Part shown: in pieces, positions 17,117-25,527 of the stretch
How positions within the stretch are numbered: position 1 is the first letter of the stretch
Layout of the letters: every line of letters begins with the position of its first letter
Program-made: the position numbers and the translations under genes
The notes under the pieces: model-generated
Database searches by the model: none
What the model was told of the DNA's origin: nothing
The model's input: the letters and a program-made list of their open reading frames with translations, nothing else
Assembly: GCF_900109355.1 (NCBI RefSeq)
Contig: NZ_FOBF01000004.1
Location: 62,001-126,000, forward strand
Direction of reading: 5' to 3'
DNA length: 64,000 bases
From: Nonomuraea pusilla
GTDB taxonomy: Bacteria > Actinomycetota > Actinomycetes > Streptosporangiales > Streptosporangiaceae

Positions 17117-17373
17117 TTGGCCACCCCCACCCTGGCCAGCTTGACCAGCGCGGCGACGCCGATCACCGCCCAGACGAGGTTCAGCCCCGCCGACGGCCAG
17201 GCCGCGTTGTAGGCGCTGTTGACCATCAGGGCGACCGCGCCCACGAGGTTGACGACCTGGTAGGGCAGCCCGTCGCCCGACAGGCGCGACGTCGAGACCA
17301 GGGCGTAGCCGGCCAGGAGCAGGGCGGCGCCGATCCAACCGACGGCCGCGAGCAGGAGATCCATGGCGGCCAT
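17113..17373 (-). CDS. Small membrane protein, CBU_0592-like
   Basis: 86 residues with three hydrophobic segments (LLLAAVGWIGAALLLAGYAL, QVVNLVGAVALMVNS and AGLNLVWAVIGVAALVKLA). The layout resembles the CBU_0592 family of small integral membrane proteins, whose function is unknown. An internal ATG three codons in (17364) is an alternative start. It is translationally coupled to the downstream cyclase-family gene and divergent from the LysR gene. Confidence 0.72.
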   Translation of the reverse strand: MAAMDLLLAAVGWIGAALLLAGYALVSTSRLSGDGLPYQVVNLVGAVALMVNSAYNAAWPSAGLNLVWAVIGVAALVKLARVGVAK

Positions 17374-17402
17374 TGTCCGGAGGTCCCGCCGTCCTGCACA
17401 AA

Positions 17403-17415
17403 TAAGGATTCGTTA
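17403..17415. promoter_or_regulatory. Candidate LysR (T-N11-A) box
   Basis: TAAGGATTCGTTA fits T-N11-A with TAA/TTA dyad ends. It lies in the 65-bp gap between the leftward membrane protein/cyclase operon and the LysR gene. It is a short AT-richer island in GC-rich DNA. Confidence 0.5.
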
Positions 17416-17438
17416 AAGACGGGCGTAAGGTGACCTGC

Positions 17439-18422
17439 ATGGACATCGATCCGCGGCGGCTGCGCATCCTGCGCGAGGTCGCGCGCCGCGGCGGCGTGAT
17501 GCGGGCGGCCGAGGCCCTCTACCTGACCCCCTCCGCCGTGTCGCAGCAGCTGGCCCAGCTCGAACGCGAGGTCGGGCTCGCGCTCATCGACCGTTCCCAG
17601 CGCAGCGTCTCCCTGACCCCGGCGGGCCGAGTCCTCGCCGGGTACGCCGAGCGCGTCGAGGAGGAACTGGCCGAGGCCAGGCGCGAGCTGACCCGCTTCA
17701 CCGAGCGCATCGCCGGGCCGGTGCGCATCGCCGCCTTCCCCACCGTCATCAAGCACATGCTGGTGCCCGCCATGCGGGCGCTGGCGCAGCGGCACCCCCG
17801 CATCACGCCGCTGATCCACGAGATCTACGGCCAGCCCGCGCTCCAGGAACTCAGGCTCGGCGCCGTGGACGTCCTCATCACCGAGCAGGACATGGCCCGG
17901 CCGGTGCTGTCGCAGGCGTCGCTCGCCACCCGCCCCCTCTACGTCGACGAGTACCGCATCGTGGTGCCCCCCGACTGGCCGCACGCCATCCGCTCCGTCG
18001 CCGACCTCGCCGACGTGCCGTGGGTGTCGGGCGAGCCCGACCAGGCGTGCGGGCAGGCCCTCGACCGGCTGGCCGCGCTGCACGGGTTCGAGCCGCGCAA
18101 GGTGCACGTGGTGACCGAGTTCGGGCCGACGCTGGCGCTGGTCGCGGCGGGGCACGGCGTCGCGATCGTGCCGACCCTGGCCCTGCTGGACGTGCCCGAG
18201 GGCGAGGTGCGGGTGACCGAGGTGCGCGACGTGGGCTCGCGCCGCCTCGACACGGTCACCCGGGTGGGGCGTACCAGGTCGGGAGAGCCCGACCCCGTGC
18301 AGGCGGTCGTGATCGGCGCGATCGAGGAGGCGACGGCGGCGCTCCAGGCGCCGATCAGCGCCCACCTGCGGGGGCGGCGGGAGGAGCGGCCCGCCTCGGA
18401 GGAGCCGGCCGCCGCCGGTTGA
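17439..18422 (+). CDS. LysR-family transcriptional regulator
   Basis: 327 residues. The N-terminal winged helix-turn-helix (about 2-62: LRILREVARRGGVMRAAEAL, TPSAVSQQLAQLEREVG, LTPAG) is followed by a periplasmic-binding-like effector domain (about 90-290) and an Arg/Glu-rich tail. ATG 17439 follows TAAGGT (17426-17431) by 7 nt, a good leaderless start. A GTG 9 nt upstream is also possible. It is divergent from the cyclase-family operon, which is the likely target. The ligand is unknown. Confidence 0.9.
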   Translation: MDIDPRRLRILREVARRGGVMRAAEALYLTPSAVSQQLAQLEREVGLALIDRSQRSVSLTPAGRVLAGYAERVEEELAEARRELTRFTERIAGPVRIAAFPTVIKHMLVPAMRALAQRHPRITPLIHEIYGQPALQELRLGAVDVLITEQDMARPVLSQASLATRPLYVDEYRIVVPPDWPHAIRSVADLADVPWVSGEPDQACGQALDRLAALHGFEPRKVHVVTEFGPTLALVAAGHGVAIVPTLALLDVPEGEVRVTEVRDVGSRRLDTVTRVGRTRSGEPDPVQAVVIGAIEEATAALQAPISAHLRGRREERPASEEPAAAG

Positions 18423-18467
18423 CCGAGGGGCAGCCGGCCACCCGCGGGCGCTGACCTCGCCGAGGAG

Positions 18468-19046
18468 TCAGTCGGTCACCTGGGGGCCGCTGACCTTGTC
18501 GAGGAGGCGGGCCAGGCGCGCCCGGAGCGTCGGCCGCTGCTCCACCTCCCCTGCCGCCGCGCTCACCAGGTGCTGCGCGCCGTCGAACGTCACCAGGCCG
18601 CGTGGCGGCACCGCGATCGCGTCGTGCGCCAGCCCGGCCAGCTCCGCGTCGCCGCCCTCCAGGGCCAGGACGGTGGCGCCGGTGCGCCGGGCGTCGTCGA
18701 CGCGTTCCAGCAGCGGCGCGGGCGCCTGCCGCTCGGCCACCACGAACAGCGTCTCGCCCCTGGCGGCCCGCTCGATGCGTTCCAGCCCCACCCGCAGGTG
18801 CGCGGGGGCGTCGGCAGGAGGCGACCACCGCACCAGCGTCGGCGACAGCTGCCGCAGGCCCGACAGCCTGGCCTCGTCGTCCAGGTGCGCGGTCAGGTGC
18901 CACGGCTCGTCGTCGGGGGTGCCGACCAGCAGCAGACCCCCGGGTGAGCGGGTCGCCCGCAGGGCGGCGCCCAGCTCGCGGGCGTGTTCGAGCCAGCCGG
19001 TGCCGGACAGGAGCTCGCGCAGGAAGGCCACCGAACCTGAGTCCAT
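18468..19046 (-). CDS. Conserved hypothetical actinobacterial protein
   Basis: 192 residues, no signal peptide or membrane segment. An N-terminal helix (VAFLRELLSGTGWLEHAREL) is followed by an alternating strand/helix region (GGLLLVGTPDDEPWHLTAHL, ETLFVVAERQ, VLALEGGDAELAGLAHDAIA) and a helical C-terminus. I recognise no catalytic motif. It is convergent with the LysR gene across 45 bp and divergent from npdG. ATG 19046 has GGAG close upstream. Confidence 0.7.
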   Translation of the reverse strand: MDSGSVAFLRELLSGTGWLEHARELGAALRATRSPGGLLLVGTPDDEPWHLTAHLDDEARLSGLRQLSPTLVRWSPPADAPAHLRVGLERIERAARGETLFVVAERQAPAPLLERVDDARRTGATVLALEGGDAELAGLAHDAIAVPPRGLVTFDGAQHLVSAAAGEVEQRPTLRARLARLLDKVSGPQVTD

Positions 19047-19172
19047 GGCTCCATGGTGCCCCGGCCCGGCCCCGAGGGGAGGGCGATTCGCGTCCTTCGT
19101 CACCGGCGTGGCGGGCCGGACGACCCCGGGGCGTCCGCCACGCGACCCACCCCGGGTGGCATGATCGGGCCT

Positions 19173-19826
19173 ATGACAGACGTGAACGGGCTTTCCATCG
19201 GCATCCTGGGCGGCACCGGCGACCAGGGCAAGGGGCTGGCACGCAGGTTCGCGCTGGCCGGGCACCCGGTGCTCATCGGGTCGCGCAGCGCCGGACGCGC
19301 CAGGGAGGCCGCCGAGTCCATCGGCCACGGCGCCACCGGCGACGAGAACGCCGCCGTCGCCGCCGCGGCCGACCTGGTGATCGTCGCGGTGCCGTACGAG
19401 GGGCACAAGGCGCTGCTGGAGTCGCTCAGTCAGGAGCTCGCCGGGAAGATCGTGGTCGACTGCGTCAACCCGCTCGGCTTCGACAAGCAGGGCGCGTACG
19501 CGCTGGCCGTCGAGGAGGGCAGCGCCGCGCAGCAGGCCGCCGCGGTGCTCCCCGACAGCCGCGTGGTCGCGGCCTTCCACCACGTGTCGGCGGTCGTGCT
19601 CATGGACCCGTCGGTGGAGAAGGTGGACCTCGACGTGCTCGTGCTCGGCGACGACCGCGAGGCCACCGACACCGTGCAGGCGCTCGCGGAGTCGATCCCG
19701 GGCGTGCGCGGCGTGTACGGCGGCCGCCTGCGCAACGCGCACCAGGTCGAGGCGCTCACCGCGAACATCATCTCGGTGAACCGCCGCTACAAGGCCCACG
19801 CCGGGCTGCGCGTCACCGACATCTGA
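19173..19826 (+). CDS. npdG: F420H2:NADP+ oxidoreductase
   Basis: 217-residue NADPH-dependent F420 reductase that exchanges hydride between NADP(H) and coenzyme F420. The N-terminal NADP-binding fold is SIGILGGTGDQGKGLARRFA with Arg33/Ser34-type phosphate contacts (IGSRSAGRA). VDCVNPLGFDKQG and VVAAFHHVSA are typical of the family, and NAHQVEALTANIISVNRRYK covers the C-terminal dimer region. It indicates an F420-producing actinomycete. ATG 19173 follows CATGAT (19160-19165) by 7 nt. It ends 3 nt from the convergent response regulator gene. Confidence 0.92.
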   Translation: MTDVNGLSIGILGGTGDQGKGLARRFALAGHPVLIGSRSAGRAREAAESIGHGATGDENAAVAAAADLVIVAVPYEGHKALLESLSQELAGKIVVDCVNPLGFDKQGAYALAVEEGSAAQQAAAVLPDSRVVAAFHHVSAVVLMDPSVEKVDLDVLVLGDDREATDTVQALAESIPGVRGVYGGRLRNAHQVEALTANIISVNRRYKAHAGLRVTDI

Positions 19827-19829
19827 CCG

Positions 19830-20441
19830 TCACGGGGGCAGCCAGCCCGCGTCCTCGGCGATGCGGATGGCGTCGATCTTGTTGCGGGCGCCGGTCTTGG
19901 TGATGGCCGACGTCAGGTAGTTGCGTACGGTGCCGGGCGACAGGTGGAGCGCGGCGGCGATGTCCTCGGCCGAGGAGCCGCGCGCCGCCTCCCGCAGCAC
20001 CGTGGACTCGCGCGGCGTCAGCGGGCTCTCGCCGTACTGCAGCGCGGCCGACACCAGTTCGGCGTCCAGGACGCGCAGCCCCGCCGCGGTGCGCCTGACG
20101 GCGTCGGCCAGCCGGTCGCCAGGGGCGTCCTTCACGAGGAACGCCTCGATGCCCGCCGCCAGCGCCCGGCGCACCTGGCCGGGCTGCCCGAGCGCGGTCA
20201 GCACGAGCACGCGGCACGCCGGCAGCCGCTCCAGCAGGTCGGCGGCGGCCGTGATGCCGTCGAGCACGGGCAGGTCGATGTCGACCACCGCCACGTCCGG
20301 GCGCGTGCGCAGGCCGGCCGGCACGATCTCGTCGCCCCGCGTGACCTCGGCGACGACCTCGATGTCGGGCTCCAGCCGCAGCAGCGCCGTGAGGGCCGCC
20401 CTGATCATGTGCATGTCCTCGGCCAGCAGCACCCTGATCAC
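19830..20441 (-). CDS. NarL/LuxR-family response regulator
   Basis: 203 residues. The receiver domain (1-120) has acidic pocket residues Glu8/Asp9, phosphoacceptor Asp54 (VAVVDIDLPVLDG) and Lys104 (FLVKD). The LuxR-type DNA-binding domain (about 140-200) reads LTPRESTVLREAARGSSAEDIAAALHLS. GTG 20441 overlaps the stop of the upstream histidine kinase by 4 nt, so this is a cognate pair. The ABC exporter upstream on the same strand is a probable target, as for many DesK-type systems. Confidence 0.93.
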   Translation of the reverse strand: MIRVLLAEDMHMIRAALTALLRLEPDIEVVAEVTRGDEIVPAGLRTRPDVAVVDIDLPVLDGITAAADLLERLPACRVLVLTALGQPGQVRRALAAGIEAFLVKDAPGDRLADAVRRTAAGLRVLDAELVSAALQYGESPLTPRESTVLREAARGSSAEDIAAALHLSPGTVRNYLTSAITKTGARNKIDAIRIAEDAGWLPP

Positions 20442-21523
20442 GCCGGTACCTCCATCGCGAGCAGGTAGCCGCCGGTGGCCGTCGGGCCCGCCGAGCAGGC
20501 GCCGCCCGCCTGGGCGGCACGCTCGGCCAGGCCCGTGAGCCCCCCGCCCGCCGGTGCCGGGTCGGCGGCCGCGCCGTCGTTGGCCACCTCCAGCCGCAGC
20601 GTGCCGTGACGTACCGAGGTGGTGATCGTGCAGGTGGTGGCCCTGCTGTGGCGCAGCACGTTCGTGACGGCCTCGCGCACCGCCCACGCCAGCGCCTCCT
20701 CCGAGGGACGCGGCACGCCGGCGTCGGCCAGGTGGGCCTGGCAGCGCACCCCGGACGCCTCCAGCAGCGCCACCGCGCGGTCCACCTCGCCCGGCAGCGA
20801 CATCGCGCGGTAGCCGCGCGCCACCTGCCGGACGTCCTGCGCCGCCTCCCTCGCCACCTGGGCCAGTTCCTGCACCTCGCCGCGCGCCGTCCCCGGGTCG
20901 CGGTCCATCAGGCGCGCGGCCAGGTCGCCCTTGAGCGCGATGGCCGTCAGGCTGCGGCCCAGGCCGTCGTGCAGGTCGCGGGAGATGCGCAGCCGCTCCC
21001 TCAGCACGGCCGCGTCGGCCAGCTCCGCCCTGGCCGCCTCCAGGTCCGCCGCCATGCGGACGAACCGCACCAGGGCGTAGATCATGGCCCCGGTGAGGGG
21101 GACGGTCAGCGTGTAGAACAGGGTGATGACCAGCATGCCCGGCCCGAGGGTGAGGGTGTAGGCCTCGTACGCGATCATCAGGGCGACCGCGGCGGCGCCC
21201 CAGCCGAGCGGCAGGAACACCAGGGCGGTGCCGGCCAGCATCGGCGCGGTGACGGTGGACCAGCCGTACGGCAGGAACATGTCCGGCAGGTACGCGGCCA
21301 CCGCCTGCAGCAGCGGCGTGAGCGGGAACAGCGGGGGACGGCCCCCGTGCAGCGCCGCCCGCATGTTCACCGTGTGGGTGGTGACGACCACCAGGATCGC
21401 CAGCCCGGCCGCCACTCCGTACGCCGCGCTGTAGGAGAAGTAGAGCAGGCCGATCATCGAGGGCGCGGCGGAGGCGGCGGTGATGAGGCCGGCGGCCAGC
21501 CGGCGGGCGGAGGTGGAGTGCAC
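20438..21523 (-). CDS. Membrane histidine kinase (DesK/NarL-partner type)
   Basis: 361 residues. About five N-terminal membrane helices (20-140) precede a HisKA_3 dimerisation domain with phosphoacceptor His in ISRDLHDGLGRSLTAIAL. The ATPase domain has N-box AVREAVTNVLRHSRA and a reduced G-box region VANDG followed by GGGLTGLAERA. GTG 21523 is chosen because CATAAT (on this strand, 21535-21530) lies 6 nt upstream, a strong leaderless promoter. An ATG at 21565 would add 14 residues. It is paired with the overlapping response regulator. Confidence 0.9.
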   Translation of the reverse strand: MHSTSARRLAAGLITAASAAPSMIGLLYFSYSAAYGVAAGLAILVVVTTHTVNMRAALHGGRPPLFPLTPLLQAVAAYLPDMFLPYGWSTVTAPMLAGTALVFLPLGWGAAAVALMIAYEAYTLTLGPGMLVITLFYTLTVPLTGAMIYALVRFVRMAADLEAARAELADAAVLRERLRISRDLHDGLGRSLTAIALKGDLAARLMDRDPGTARGEVQELAQVAREAAQDVRQVARGYRAMSLPGEVDRAVALLEASGVRCQAHLADAGVPRPSEEALAWAVREAVTNVLRHSRATTCTITTSVRHGTLRLEVANDGAAADPAPAGGGLTGLAERAAQAGGACSAGPTATGGYLLAMEVPA

Positions 21524-21639
21524 GCGACGATTATGATCCCCGTCGTCGGTCACCCGCGCCCCCATGACCCGCGCCCCCGTGGCAGGCCTCCGCCACCCGC
21601 GTCCTGGGCCCCACCGCCGTCGCCCCCGCTCCCGCCCGG

Positions 21640-22359
21640 CTACGAGCGGCGGGGTTCCCAGCGGAACCACAGCCGCAGCGCCACCAGGCCGACCGCCGTC
21701 CAGGCCGCCATGTTCAGCGTCAGCCCGAGGGCGTCGCCCGTCCTGACCGCGTTCACGACGGCGCTCGTCGGCAGCAGGTCGAGGACGGGACGCAGCCAGT
21801 CGGGGAGCGGGATGGGCCCCATGGCGCCCGCCGCCACGCCCGCGACCAGGAACACCGGCGTGGTGTAGGCGGCGGCGAGCTCCGCCCGCGAGATCGCCGC
21901 CGTGTACGCCGCCCCCAGCAGCGACAGCACGAACGAGCCCGCCACCACCGCCCCGGCGAACAGCAGCGGGTCGGCGGGCAGCGGCACCCCGGCGAGCCAC
22001 CGCACCGCCAGCATGCTCACCACGATCATCGCGACGGTCTGCGTGGCCGTGCTCGCGACCTGGCCCAGCAGGATCTGCGCGTCGGTGAGCGAGGTGGCGC
22101 GCAGCCGCTTGAGCACGAGCTGGTCGCGGCGGCTCGACAGGGCGACCGCGACGTTCATGAACGCCGTGATCGCCAGCAGCAGCGCGATCGCGCTCTGGAA
22201 CATGGCGGTGGCGCTGACGACCCCGTCGGGCTGGACGTGCCGCATGAGCGCCGGCATGCCGACCGCCAGCCCGACCGGGGTGACGACGGAGCCGAACAGC
22301 ATCGTCTTGTCGCGCCAGAACAGCCGGGTGCCGAGCCGGTACGTGGCGGCCATGCTCAT
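21640..22359 (-). CDS. ABC-2 type transporter permease
   Basis: 239 residues with six predicted membrane helices in the ABC-2 order: a cytoplasmic start MAATYRLGTRLFWRDKTMLF, paired helices, then VFLVAGVAAGAMGPI and a final GLVALRLWFRW segment. It forms the membrane half of an exporter with the ATPase encoded upstream, whose stop it overlaps by 4 nt (ATGA). The two-component genes downstream probably respond to the exported or inhibitory compound, as in LiaRS/DesKR-linked exporters. The substrate is unknown. Confidence 0.9.
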   Translation of the reverse strand: MSMAATYRLGTRLFWRDKTMLFGSVVTPVGLAVGMPALMRHVQPDGVVSATAMFQSAIALLLAITAFMNVAVALSSRRDQLVLKRLRATSLTDAQILLGQVASTATQTVAMIVVSMLAVRWLAGVPLPADPLLFAGAVVAGSFVLSLLGAAYTAAISRAELAAAYTTPVFLVAGVAAGAMGPIPLPDWLRPVLDLLPTSAVVNAVRTGDALGLTLNMAAWTAVGLVALRLWFRWEPRRS

Positions 22360-23270
22360 CGGGCGCCCCCCTTGGCGGACGCGGCGGCCAGGTCGAGGAA
22401 GAGGTCCTCCAGCGTCGCCGTACGGACCTCCAGCCCCGCGAGCCGCAGGCCGCGGCCCGCCGCCCAGGTGAGCAGCGTCTGCGCGGCCAGGTCGGGGTCC
22501 GCGGCCCTGCAGACGGCCCGGCGGCCGTCGCCGTCGCCGTCGAAGGTGACGGGCAGCGGCAGGCTCGCCGGATCGACACCCGGCGGCAGCGTGAACGACA
22601 CCCGCCCGGCCTGCGCCGACAGCGTCTCGGCCATGCCGCCCGCCGCCACGATCTCGCCGGCGTCCATGACGGCCATGGCCGACGCCAGGTGCTGCGCCTC
22701 CTCCAGGTAGTGGGTGGTCAGCAGGACCGTCGTGCCCTGCCTGGCCAGGCCGAGCACGACCTCCCAGGTGCGCCGGCGCGCCTCGGGGTCCATGCCGCTG
22801 GTGGGCTCGTCGAGGAACAGCACGTCGGGACGGCCGAGCACGGCCAGCGCCAGGTCGAGCGCCCGCTTCTCACCTCCGGAAAGCTGCCGCACCCTGGTGC
22901 CGGCCTTGGCCTCCAGCCCGGCCAGCCCCAGCGCCTCGTCACGCGGCCGGGGCGCGGCCGTGAAGTCGCGCCACACGTCGACGGTCTGCGCCACCGTGAG
23001 GTCGGGGAAGAACCCGGCCTCCTGCAGCATGACACCCGTACGCTGCCTGACCGCCGCCCGATCGGCGTACGGGTCGAGGCCCAGCACCTCGACCGTGCCG
23101 CCGTCGGCACGCTGGAACCCGGCCAGGATCTCGACCGTCGTGGTCTTGCCCGCGCCGTTCCTGCCCAGCAGCGCGAAGATCTCGCCCTCGGCGACCTCGA
23201 ACGAGACGTCGCGCACCGCCGGGAAGTCTCCGTAGCTCTTCCTGAGCTCCCGCACTCGAATCGCTGTCAT
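22356..23270 (-). CDS. ABC transporter ATP-binding protein
   Basis: 304-residue ATPase of an ABC-2 exporter (CcmA/drug-resistance type). Walker A is GRNGAGKTTT (about 36-45), the signature is LSGGEKRALDLALA, Walker B is VLFLDEPTSGMD and the H-loop is TTHYLEEA. A ~90-residue C-terminal domain is typical of drug exporters. ATG 23270 is used; a GTG two codons upstream is equally possible. It leads the exporter/two-component cluster. Confidence 0.95.
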   Translation of the reverse strand: MTAIRVRELRKSYGDFPAVRDVSFEVAEGEIFALLGRNGAGKTTTVEILAGFQRADGGTVEVLGLDPYADRAAVRQRTGVMLQEAGFFPDLTVAQTVDVWRDFTAAPRPRDEALGLAGLEAKAGTRVRQLSGGEKRALDLALAVLGRPDVLFLDEPTSGMDPEARRRTWEVVLGLARQGTTVLLTTHYLEEAQHLASAMAVMDAGEIVAAGGMAETLSAQAGRVSFTLPPGVDPASLPLPVTFDGDGDGRRAVCRAADPDLAAQTLLTWAAGRGLRLAGLEVRTATLEDLFLDLAAASAKGGAR

Positions 23271-23335
23271 GGTCACGACGATGCCGGGCCGCCCGGCCGT
23301 GCGGCAGTGAAGAATTCATGACTTCGGCCGCTGAG

Positions 23336-24022
23336 TCAGGACTTGAGCGACAGCCGCACCAGCGCCTCGGCGACCGCGTCGGGCGCGACGACCTGGTGCA
23401 GGTGCCCGCCGGGCACGCGCGCGACCGTCCAGCCCCGCTGCCGCGCCTCGGCCGCCACCTCGTCGTACGGCGGGCCGTACCACAGGAACGAGCACCTGAC
23501 GTCGTCCCACCCGGCGGGCACCGGCACCGGCTGGGTGAAGTAGCCGAGCGGCAGGCGCGGCTGCCCGGACACCACCCGCTCGCGCGTCTCCGGGTCGGGC
23601 AGCAGGGCGGCGACCTCGGCCGGGTCGCGCCAGTCCGTCCAGCGGGGCAGCACGCCCTCGTGGTCGGCGAGCCTGCGCAGGAACGGCAGGAACCTCTCGG
23701 CGACCGGTTTGACCAGGCCCGCCGCGGGCGGCAGGTGGGCCTCGGCGAAGACGCAGGCCACCACCCGCCCGCCCAGCCCCTCCTTGACCGCCGGCAGGAG
23801 GTGCCCCGCGTTGCTGTGCGCGACGAGCACCAGCGGCCCGGCCGGCGCCGCCGACCGCACCGCCTCCACCGCCCGCGGCCAGGAGGGCACCGGGCCCGCC
23901 GCCACCCCGGTCAGGTCGGGCACGACGGCGCGATGCCCGCGCCGCTCCAGCGCCGTGGCCGCCGGCGCCCACGTCTCGGGCCCCACGGCCGGGCTGTGCA
24001 CCAGCACGAAGGTCGTCTCCAT
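23336..24022 (-). CDS. Alpha/beta hydrolase
   Basis: 228 residues with a compact alpha/beta-hydrolase fold. FVLVHSPAVGPETW covers the oxyanion region and AHSNAG the nucleophile elbow (Ser about residue 74; GxSxG in variant form). VPGGHLHQV near the C-terminus supplies the catalytic His. No signal peptide. The substrate cannot be predicted. It sits 13 nt downstream of the MocR stop on the same strand and may be co-transcribed with that gene. Confidence 0.82.
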   Translation of the reverse strand: METTFVLVHSPAVGPETWAPAATALERRGHRAVVPDLTGVAAGPVPSWPRAVEAVRSAAPAGPLVLVAHSNAGHLLPAVKEGLGGRVVACVFAEAHLPPAAGLVKPVAERFLPFLRRLADHEGVLPRWTDWRDPAEVAALLPDPETRERVVSGQPRLPLGYFTQPVPVPAGWDDVRCSFLWYGPPYDEVAAEARQRGWTVARVPGGHLHQVVAPDAVAEALVRLSLKS

Positions 24023-24036
24023 GGCACCCGAGGGTG

Positions 24037-25467
24037 TCAGACGACGAGGGGGCTGCGTGACGGCGTTCGCTCAGAGCCGTCGTACGCGGCCCAGGCGGCG
24101 GCCAGGCCCGCGACGGCGCCGGTCAGCTCGTCCGGCGGCAGGAGGAAGTGCAGCCGCAGGAAGGCGGCGTGGCCGCCGAGCGGGTCGAAGGAGCGCCCCG
24201 GCGGCACGGCCACGCCGTGCCTGAGCGCCACCTGCGCGAACGAGTCGGCGTCGCCCCTCGGTAGCCGCACCCAGAGCGTCTGGCCGCCCGCGGCGGGCTC
24301 GAACGTCCAGGACGGCAGTCGGGCCCGCAGCTCCGACACCAGCAGGTCGTGTCCCTCGCGCAGCACCCGCGTACGGGCGGCGCGGACCTCGTCCAGGCGG
24401 CGCAGCAGCGCGGCGGCGGCGAGCTGGCCCAGGACCTCCCCGCCGAGGTCGTGGACGGCGCGCAGGCGCGCCAGCCGCGACACCAGCGGCGCCGCCGCCC
24501 GCACCCAGCCGACGCGCAGCCCGCCCCAGACCAGCTTGCTCAGCGACCCGACGGCCACGACCTGCTCGCCCCGCGCGTACGCGGCGACCGGCGCCGGTGG
24601 CGGACCGGAGAAGCCCAGCTCGGCGCCCACCTCGTCCTCGATCACCGGCAGGTCGCGCTCCGCCGCCACCGCCGCCAGCCGCCTGCGCGCCGCCTCGTCC
24701 ATGACGGAGCCGTCGGGGTTGCGGTTCGTCGGCACGCAGTACAGCAGTGCCGCGCGCTCGCGCCGCACCTCGCCCGGCTCCGCCGGATCGACCGGGCGGA
24801 CGACCGCCGCCGCGTGCCTGAACGCCTCCAGCGCCCCCGGGTACGTCGGCGACTCCGTCAGCACCCTGTCACCCGGCGCGAGCAGCAGCCCCGCCAGCAG
24901 CGTCAGCGCCTGCTGGGCGCCCGTCGTCACGAGGATCTCCCCGGGCGCCGTCGGCACGCCCCGGCCGGTGTAGTACGCGGCCAGCGCGGCGCGCAGCTCC
25001 GGCCGGCCCGCCGGGTCCAGCCCCATGCCGCGCTCGCGCGCCAGCCCCGCGAACGCCTCCTGGTACGCCTCCAGCAGCTCGGGCGGCGGGGCGCCGGGCG
25101 CGGCGCAGGTCAGCAGGCGCACGCCGTCCGGCGGGTGGAGCAGATGCAGGATCACCGGGTTGGCGGCCACGCCGTCGGCGGCCCGCGTCGCCGGCAGGTC
25201 GAGCGGCGCCACCCGGGTGCCGCTGCCCTGCCTGCGCACCACCCTGCCCTCCTGCTGGAGCAGGTCGTACGCGGCCACCACGGTGCCGCGGCCCACGGCC
25301 AGGCGCCTGGCCAGCACCCGGTCGGGCGGCAGCGACGCGCCCGGGGCGAGGACGCCGTCGTCGATCAGTTCCCGCAGGCGGGCGGCGAGCAGCAGGTACA
25401 GCGGGCCCCGCCCGGACGCCCACCGGCCGAGCAGGTCCACGAGGTCGTCGAGATTGGCCCGATTCAT
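24037..25467 (-). CDS. MocR-type regulator (GntR DNA-binding domain fused to PLP aminotransferase fold)
   Basis: 476 residues. The GntR winged helix covers about 20-85 (PLYLLLAARLRELIDDG, LPPDRVLARRLAVGRGTVVAAYDLLQQEG). It is joined to a fold-type I aminotransferase domain (about 110-465) with the PLP lysine in VGSLSKLVWGGLRVGWV. Such proteins usually act as PLP- or amino-acid-responsive regulators rather than enzymes. It is divergent from the trans-sulfuration enzyme gene with a perfect palindrome directly at its start codon. CAGAAT 6 nt before ATG 25467 suggests leaderless transcription within that operator. Confidence 0.92.
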   Translation of the reverse strand: MNRANLDDLVDLLGRWASGRGPLYLLLAARLRELIDDGVLAPGASLPPDRVLARRLAVGRGTVVAAYDLLQQEGRVVRRQGSGTRVAPLDLPATRAADGVAANPVILHLLHPPDGVRLLTCAAPGAPPPELLEAYQEAFAGLARERGMGLDPAGRPELRAALAAYYTGRGVPTAPGEILVTTGAQQALTLLAGLLLAPGDRVLTESPTYPGALEAFRHAAAVVRPVDPAEPGEVRRERAALLYCVPTNRNPDGSVMDEAARRRLAAVAAERDLPVIEDEVGAELGFSGPPPAPVAAYARGEQVVAVGSLSKLVWGGLRVGWVRAAAPLVSRLARLRAVHDLGGEVLGQLAAAALLRRLDEVRAARTRVLREGHDLLVSELRARLPSWTFEPAAGGQTLWVRLPRGDADSFAQVALRHGVAVPPGRSFDPLGGHAAFLRLHFLLPPDELTGAVAGLAAAWAAYDGSERTPSRSPLVV

Positions 25468-25491
25468 GAGCCAATTCTGCGTGATTGGCTC
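25468..25491. promoter_or_regulatory. MocR operator: perfect 8+8 inverted repeat
   Basis: GAGCCAAT (25468-25475), 8-nt spacer, ATTGGCTC (25484-25491). It directly abuts the MocR start codon and overlaps that gene's -10 (25474-25479), so binding would repress the regulator and probably activate or repress the divergent PLP enzyme gene. Confidence 0.75.
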
Positions 25492-25494
25492 TCA

Positions 25495-25513
25495 CCCGGG
25501 GCGCCGCCCCGGG
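25495..25513 (+). promoter_or_regulatory. GC hairpin ahead of the trans-sulfuration gene
   Basis: CCCGGGGC, loop GCC, GCCCCGGG: a perfect 8-bp stem ending 14 nt before ATG 25528. It would fold in the 5' leader if transcription starts upstream of it and could limit ribosome access. It could also be part of a wider operator. Confidence 0.5.
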
Positions 25514-25527
25514 CGATCCTGGTGGTC

